Source of the DNA: CAYYMD01 sp964472875
GTDB taxonomy: Bacteria; Planctomycetota; Phycisphaerae; SM23-33
Direction of reading: 5' to 3'
Length of the DNA: 15,130 nt
Assembly: GCA_964472875.1 (NCBI GenBank)
Contig: CAYYMD010000062.1
Span: 1 to 15,130 of the forward strand
Numbering within the stretch: position 1 is the first letter of the stretch; each line of letters starts with the position of its first letter. The translations under genes and the position numbers were made by a program. Under the pieces are notes generated by a model. That model ran no database searches. It was not told where the DNA came from and saw only the letters and a program-made list of their open reading frames with translations. This document shows positions 13,075-15,130 of the stretch, piece after piece.

Positions 13075-13815
13075 TTACGGCAAATCCCTGCCCGATATGC
13101 CGTCGACGGTGAGGTTCGCATCGGGGAAACCGTCGCGGGCGGGCAGTATTTCACCTGCTTCAGTATATCGCACTTCTCCGGCGGCCGTAAGGAAGTTTCG
13201 CCGACCCTTCCAGTTCCACCAGCCGTTGTCGCCGGCGAAGGGCTGGTGGTTGCTGGTCCACTCGCCGGCCAGTATCTTGCCGCCGGGGTATTCCACCTGC
13301 GATTCTTTCTGGGGCACGGACTTAACCGGGTTGCTGTACGTATCGGCGGGGCTGCTCATAGCGTTAATCTGCTCGACGCTGTGATAAAAACTCATCGAGT
13401 AGGCGTAACTGGTGGCCTGGTACTTATCCTTTGCCGGGTCGGCCTTGCAATACAGTATCGAGGGGTTCGACTCGTTTACCCATTCGCCCAGGTACGGCCG
13501 GACGATGTCGCGCCAGCCGCGGCCCATCCACAGCCAGTAGAACGGTTCGTTCGATACCGGGTCCTCGGCGCAGGGGTAGAAGCCCTTGTTCTCGTTCATG
13601 TACATGTGAATGACCAGGTAGGATTCGTTCAGGTTGTGTGCGCAGGCGACCCGGCGGGCATAGGAGCGGGCCTTTCCCACGGCCGGGACGAGCATGGCAA
13701 CCAGAACGGCTATGATGCCGACGACCGTCAGCAGTTCCACCAGCGTGAAGCCGCGACGGCGGCCGTTTGCCGGTGCGGACCCGGCCGGCGGCGCAGTTTT
13801 GTAATTAACGCGCAT
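13075..13815 (-). CDS. Type II secretion/type IV-pilin-like prepilin protein
   Basis: 246 residues. After a basic leader (GRRRG) comes the prepilin cleavage and methylation motif, cut between G22 and F23 (GFTLVELL with E27), and a hydrophobic helix (TVVGIIAVLVAMLVPAV). The globular part has ILYCKADPAKDKY, a segment usual in the planctomycetal prepilin-like family, and ends with a beta-rich region (NFLTAAGEVRYTEAG) that replaces the H-x9-DG tail of many members. These proteins are processed by a PilD-type peptidase and sit in the cell envelope; individual functions are unknown. ATG 13815 has GGAG 9 nt upstream; ATG 13821 is only 3 nt from it, so 13815 is preferred. No assembly genes are adjacent. 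Confidence 0.88.
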   Translation of the reverse strand: MRVNYKTAPPAGSAPANGRRRGFTLVELLTVVGIIAVLVAMLVPAVGKARSYARRVACAHNLNESYLVIHMYMNENKGFYPCAEDPVSNEPFYWLWMGRGWRDIVRPYLGEWVNESNPSILYCKADPAKDKYQATSYAYSMSFYHSVEQINAMSSPADTYSNPVKSVPQKESQVEYPGGKILAGEWTSNHQPFAGDNGWWNWKGRRNFLTAAGEVRYTEAGEILPARDGFPDANLTVDGISGRDLP

Positions 13816-13894
13816 GACCATTCTCTCCTCGTCATTCAGGGTGATGCATCGGCACAGACGCGTGGAATGGCAGGAAATGTTAAACAAATTCCGG

Positions 13895-13922
13895 CCGGGC
13901 GCTAAAAGAATTTTTCGCCCGG
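13895..13922. repeat. Hairpin between the prepilin and TPR lipoprotein genes
   Basis: CCGGGCG (13895-13901) and CGCCCGG (13916-13922) flank a 14-nt A/T-rich loop. It lies in the divergent intergenic region about 80 bp upstream of the prepilin ATG, with no U-run suitable for a terminator. A regulatory or structural role cannot be told apart from sequence. Confidence 0.4.
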
Positions 13923-13968
13923 GTCGGCGGCGACTTTGAATTTTATCAAAAAACCTCCGCGATTGTGC

Positions 13969-13997
13969 ATGACAAATCGATTCGGCCTGGGTATGAT
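13969..13997 (+). promoter_or_regulatory. Predicted promoter of the TPR lipoprotein gene
   Basis: ATGACA (13969-13974), a 17-bp spacer and TATGAT (13992-13997). The match to the sigma70 consensus is good at both boxes. The predicted start is near 14004, with a leader of about 47 nt. Confidence 0.6.
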
Positions 13998-14050
13998 ATC
14001 TGCGTCGAACGAACCGGCGTTACAGTTAACTTGCAGCGGGAGGCCAGGAT

Positions 14051-14395
14051 ATGAAAAGGTTTGTTCTGATTGCGATGTTTGTGGCGGTGTTTGTGATGGC
14101 CGGCTGCGGCGTGGGCAAAATGCGCACCGAGGCCATCAGCGAGTACCAGGTCGGTCACGTCGAACAGGCCGAGAAACTGTTTAACCAGGTGCTGCAACGC
14201 GAGCCGTCCGACGCTCGGTCGCTGTATTACCTGGGCAGGATTTATCACGGCCGGGGCCGGTACGAAATGGCCATCTCTTACTACCAGCAGGCACTGGGGG
14301 CCGACCCGTCATTGACCGATGCGCGCAAGTGGCTCGAAAGGGCCGTCGAACGCACCGGCACCACCGGCGAAAAACTGCTGATCATGGAACCGTAG
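14051..14395 (+). CDS. Small TPR lipoprotein
   Basis: 114 residues. The signal peptide MKRFVLIAMFVAVFVMAGC has a lipobox (VMAGC, lipidated C19), so the protein is membrane-anchored by lipid. Residues about 27-97 form two tetratricopeptide repeats (AISEYQVGHVEQAEKLFNQV and SLYYLGRIYHGRGRYEMAIS), followed by a partial third helix pair. TPRs mediate protein contacts; the partner is unknown, though a pilus or secretion role is possible given the nearby divergent prepilin gene. GGGAGG stands about 8 nt before the ATG. It is a single-gene unit with its own promoter, divergent from the prepilin gene. A short non-coding stretch (14396-14492) separates it from the transposase remnant. Confidence 0.88.
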   Translation: MKRFVLIAMFVAVFVMAGCGVGKMRTEAISEYQVGHVEQAEKLFNQVLQREPSDARSLYYLGRIYHGRGRYEMAISYYQQALGADPSLTDARKWLERAVERTGTTGEKLLIMEP

Positions 14396-14492
14396 ATGGT
14401 TCACTGTCATTTGCTAAAGACAAAATAAAAGTATGTCGGCCATGAATTCAGTTTTTCATAAATTAGTAAACTTTCGCACTTTTGGTTATGTT

Positions 14493-15130
14493 CTACGCCG
14501 CAGGCGCCAAGGCCTCCGGCAAGAACTCGAATCTTTTGTCATGCACGGCGGCATCGCCGAACATGCATTTTATTCTTTCACGCCAAATCTTCCGGCGAAG
14601 GCAGGCCAACGCATCAGCAAAACTCGGATTAGTCTTCCACTGATACCATCGATGAACCGTAAAGCGCCGCTGAGACGGCTTCAGTTTGCAATACCACAGC
14701 CAAACCATTGAATACAGCCACAAACTCAGGCCCGCCGTGCGCCGAGTCCCGGCGCGCCGGGATTGAACGTCTGCGGCTCTTGGCCGCCCAGATATTGTTT
14801 GGCGTTCTTGAACGTATCCTCTATCGACCACCGGTCGGCGTAGGATCCTACCACCTCGGCCGGGGGCATGTCCGGGTCGGTAGTAAAAAAGAAGTCGTCT
14901 TTTTGTTTGCCTTGCGGATCCCGGCTGATGACCAGGAGTATCGGCTTGGGCCGGACCCGATACCACAATAGAATCCTGGAGTAAATCAGCCGGGTTCTGC
15001 TTTCGCCTCGTTCGCGGACTTTGACCTTTTTCCAACGGCGAACGCGTGTGGCCAGTTTTTGCGGACAGAGAACTCTTTCCTGTCTTCAACGCGCCTCTGA
15101 AAATCGTTTGCAAGTCTCTATTTTACAAGG
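14493..15130 (-). pseudogene. Frameshifted DDE transposase (IS4/IS701-like), partial at the window edge
   Basis: On the minus strand, one frame (about 15085 to 14745) reads LATRVRRWKKVKVRERG, SRILLWYRVRPKPILLV, DDFFFTTDPDMPPAEVV and SYADRWSIEDTFKNAKQYLG, the last holding the family's YxxRWxIE catalytic Glu region. That frame runs into a stop at 14726 after QEPQTFNPGAPGLG. The expected continuation (AGLSLWLYSMVWLWYC, then PSFADALACLRRKIWRERI) is in another frame from about 14740 to the stop at 14493. A second break is likely near 15070-15088, where the first frame meets a TGA. The N-terminal part lies outside the window. Two breaks point to a dead element, not programmed frameshifting. The family call rests on motifs only; no terminal inverted repeat could be assigned. 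Confidence 0.8.

Noticed and set aside
13012..13905. Plus-strand open frame of 297 codons across prepilin and cysK
   Set aside because: Both genes on the other strand are well supported by motifs, and this frame crosses their boundary.

Overview
The window looks like a chromosomal segment of an anaerobic or microaerobic member of the Planctomycetota, most likely of the Phycisphaerae/Sedimentisphaerales kind. This is an inference from three features. There is a secreted PQQ-type beta-propeller with a methyltransferase-like N-terminal domain. A Tat-exported sulfatase lies next to a glycoside hydrolase. A type II-secretion-style prepilin carries the GFTLVELL motif. No tRNA, rRNA or CRISPR array was seen.

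Layout. At the left edge, after an intergenic hairpin, a gamma-class carbonic anhydrase (136-714, +) is the only plus-strand gene until about 14 kb. Everything from 832 to 13815 is on the minus strand, so it is transcribed right to left. Reading that way: prepilin (13815-13075), cysK (13041-12091), a Crp/Fnr-family regulator (12075-11377), then a three-gene export block (GH32 glycosidase, sulfatase, large PQQ-like propeller; 11216-4834). Next comes a nitrosative-stress-type operon (two-cluster ferredoxin, cupin, hcp; 4503-1582), and last a solitary ORF6N-domain gene (1389-832). On the right, a plus-strand TPR lipoprotein (14051-14395) is followed by a decayed DDE transposase running off the window.

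The regulator and the operon fit together. The Crp/Fnr protein has an ExxSR recognition helix, which in the FNR/HcpR group reads TTGA-type half-sites. A CTTGAC-N4-GTCAAG palindrome lies 59 bp upstream of the ferredoxin start, centred at -41.5 from the start site predicted by an extended -10. That is the class II activator position. A 13-codon ORF between cupin and hcp looks like a stump of a DUF1858 (hybrid-cluster-associated) gene.

The most unusual structure is that both blocks beside the hcp operon are bounded by duplicated gene 3' ends. The hcp 3' end plus its downstream hairpin (1541-1601) recurs at 742-802, beyond the ORF6N gene. The crp 3' end (11382-11414) recurs at 4666-4698, beyond the sulfatase/GH32/propeller block. 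Both extra copies keep a stop codon. One reading is that crp, ferredoxin, cupin and hcp were once contiguous, and that two foreign modules entered at gene ends in a manner like phage integration at icd. Alternatives (paralogue relics, dispersed repeats) are listed with the findings.
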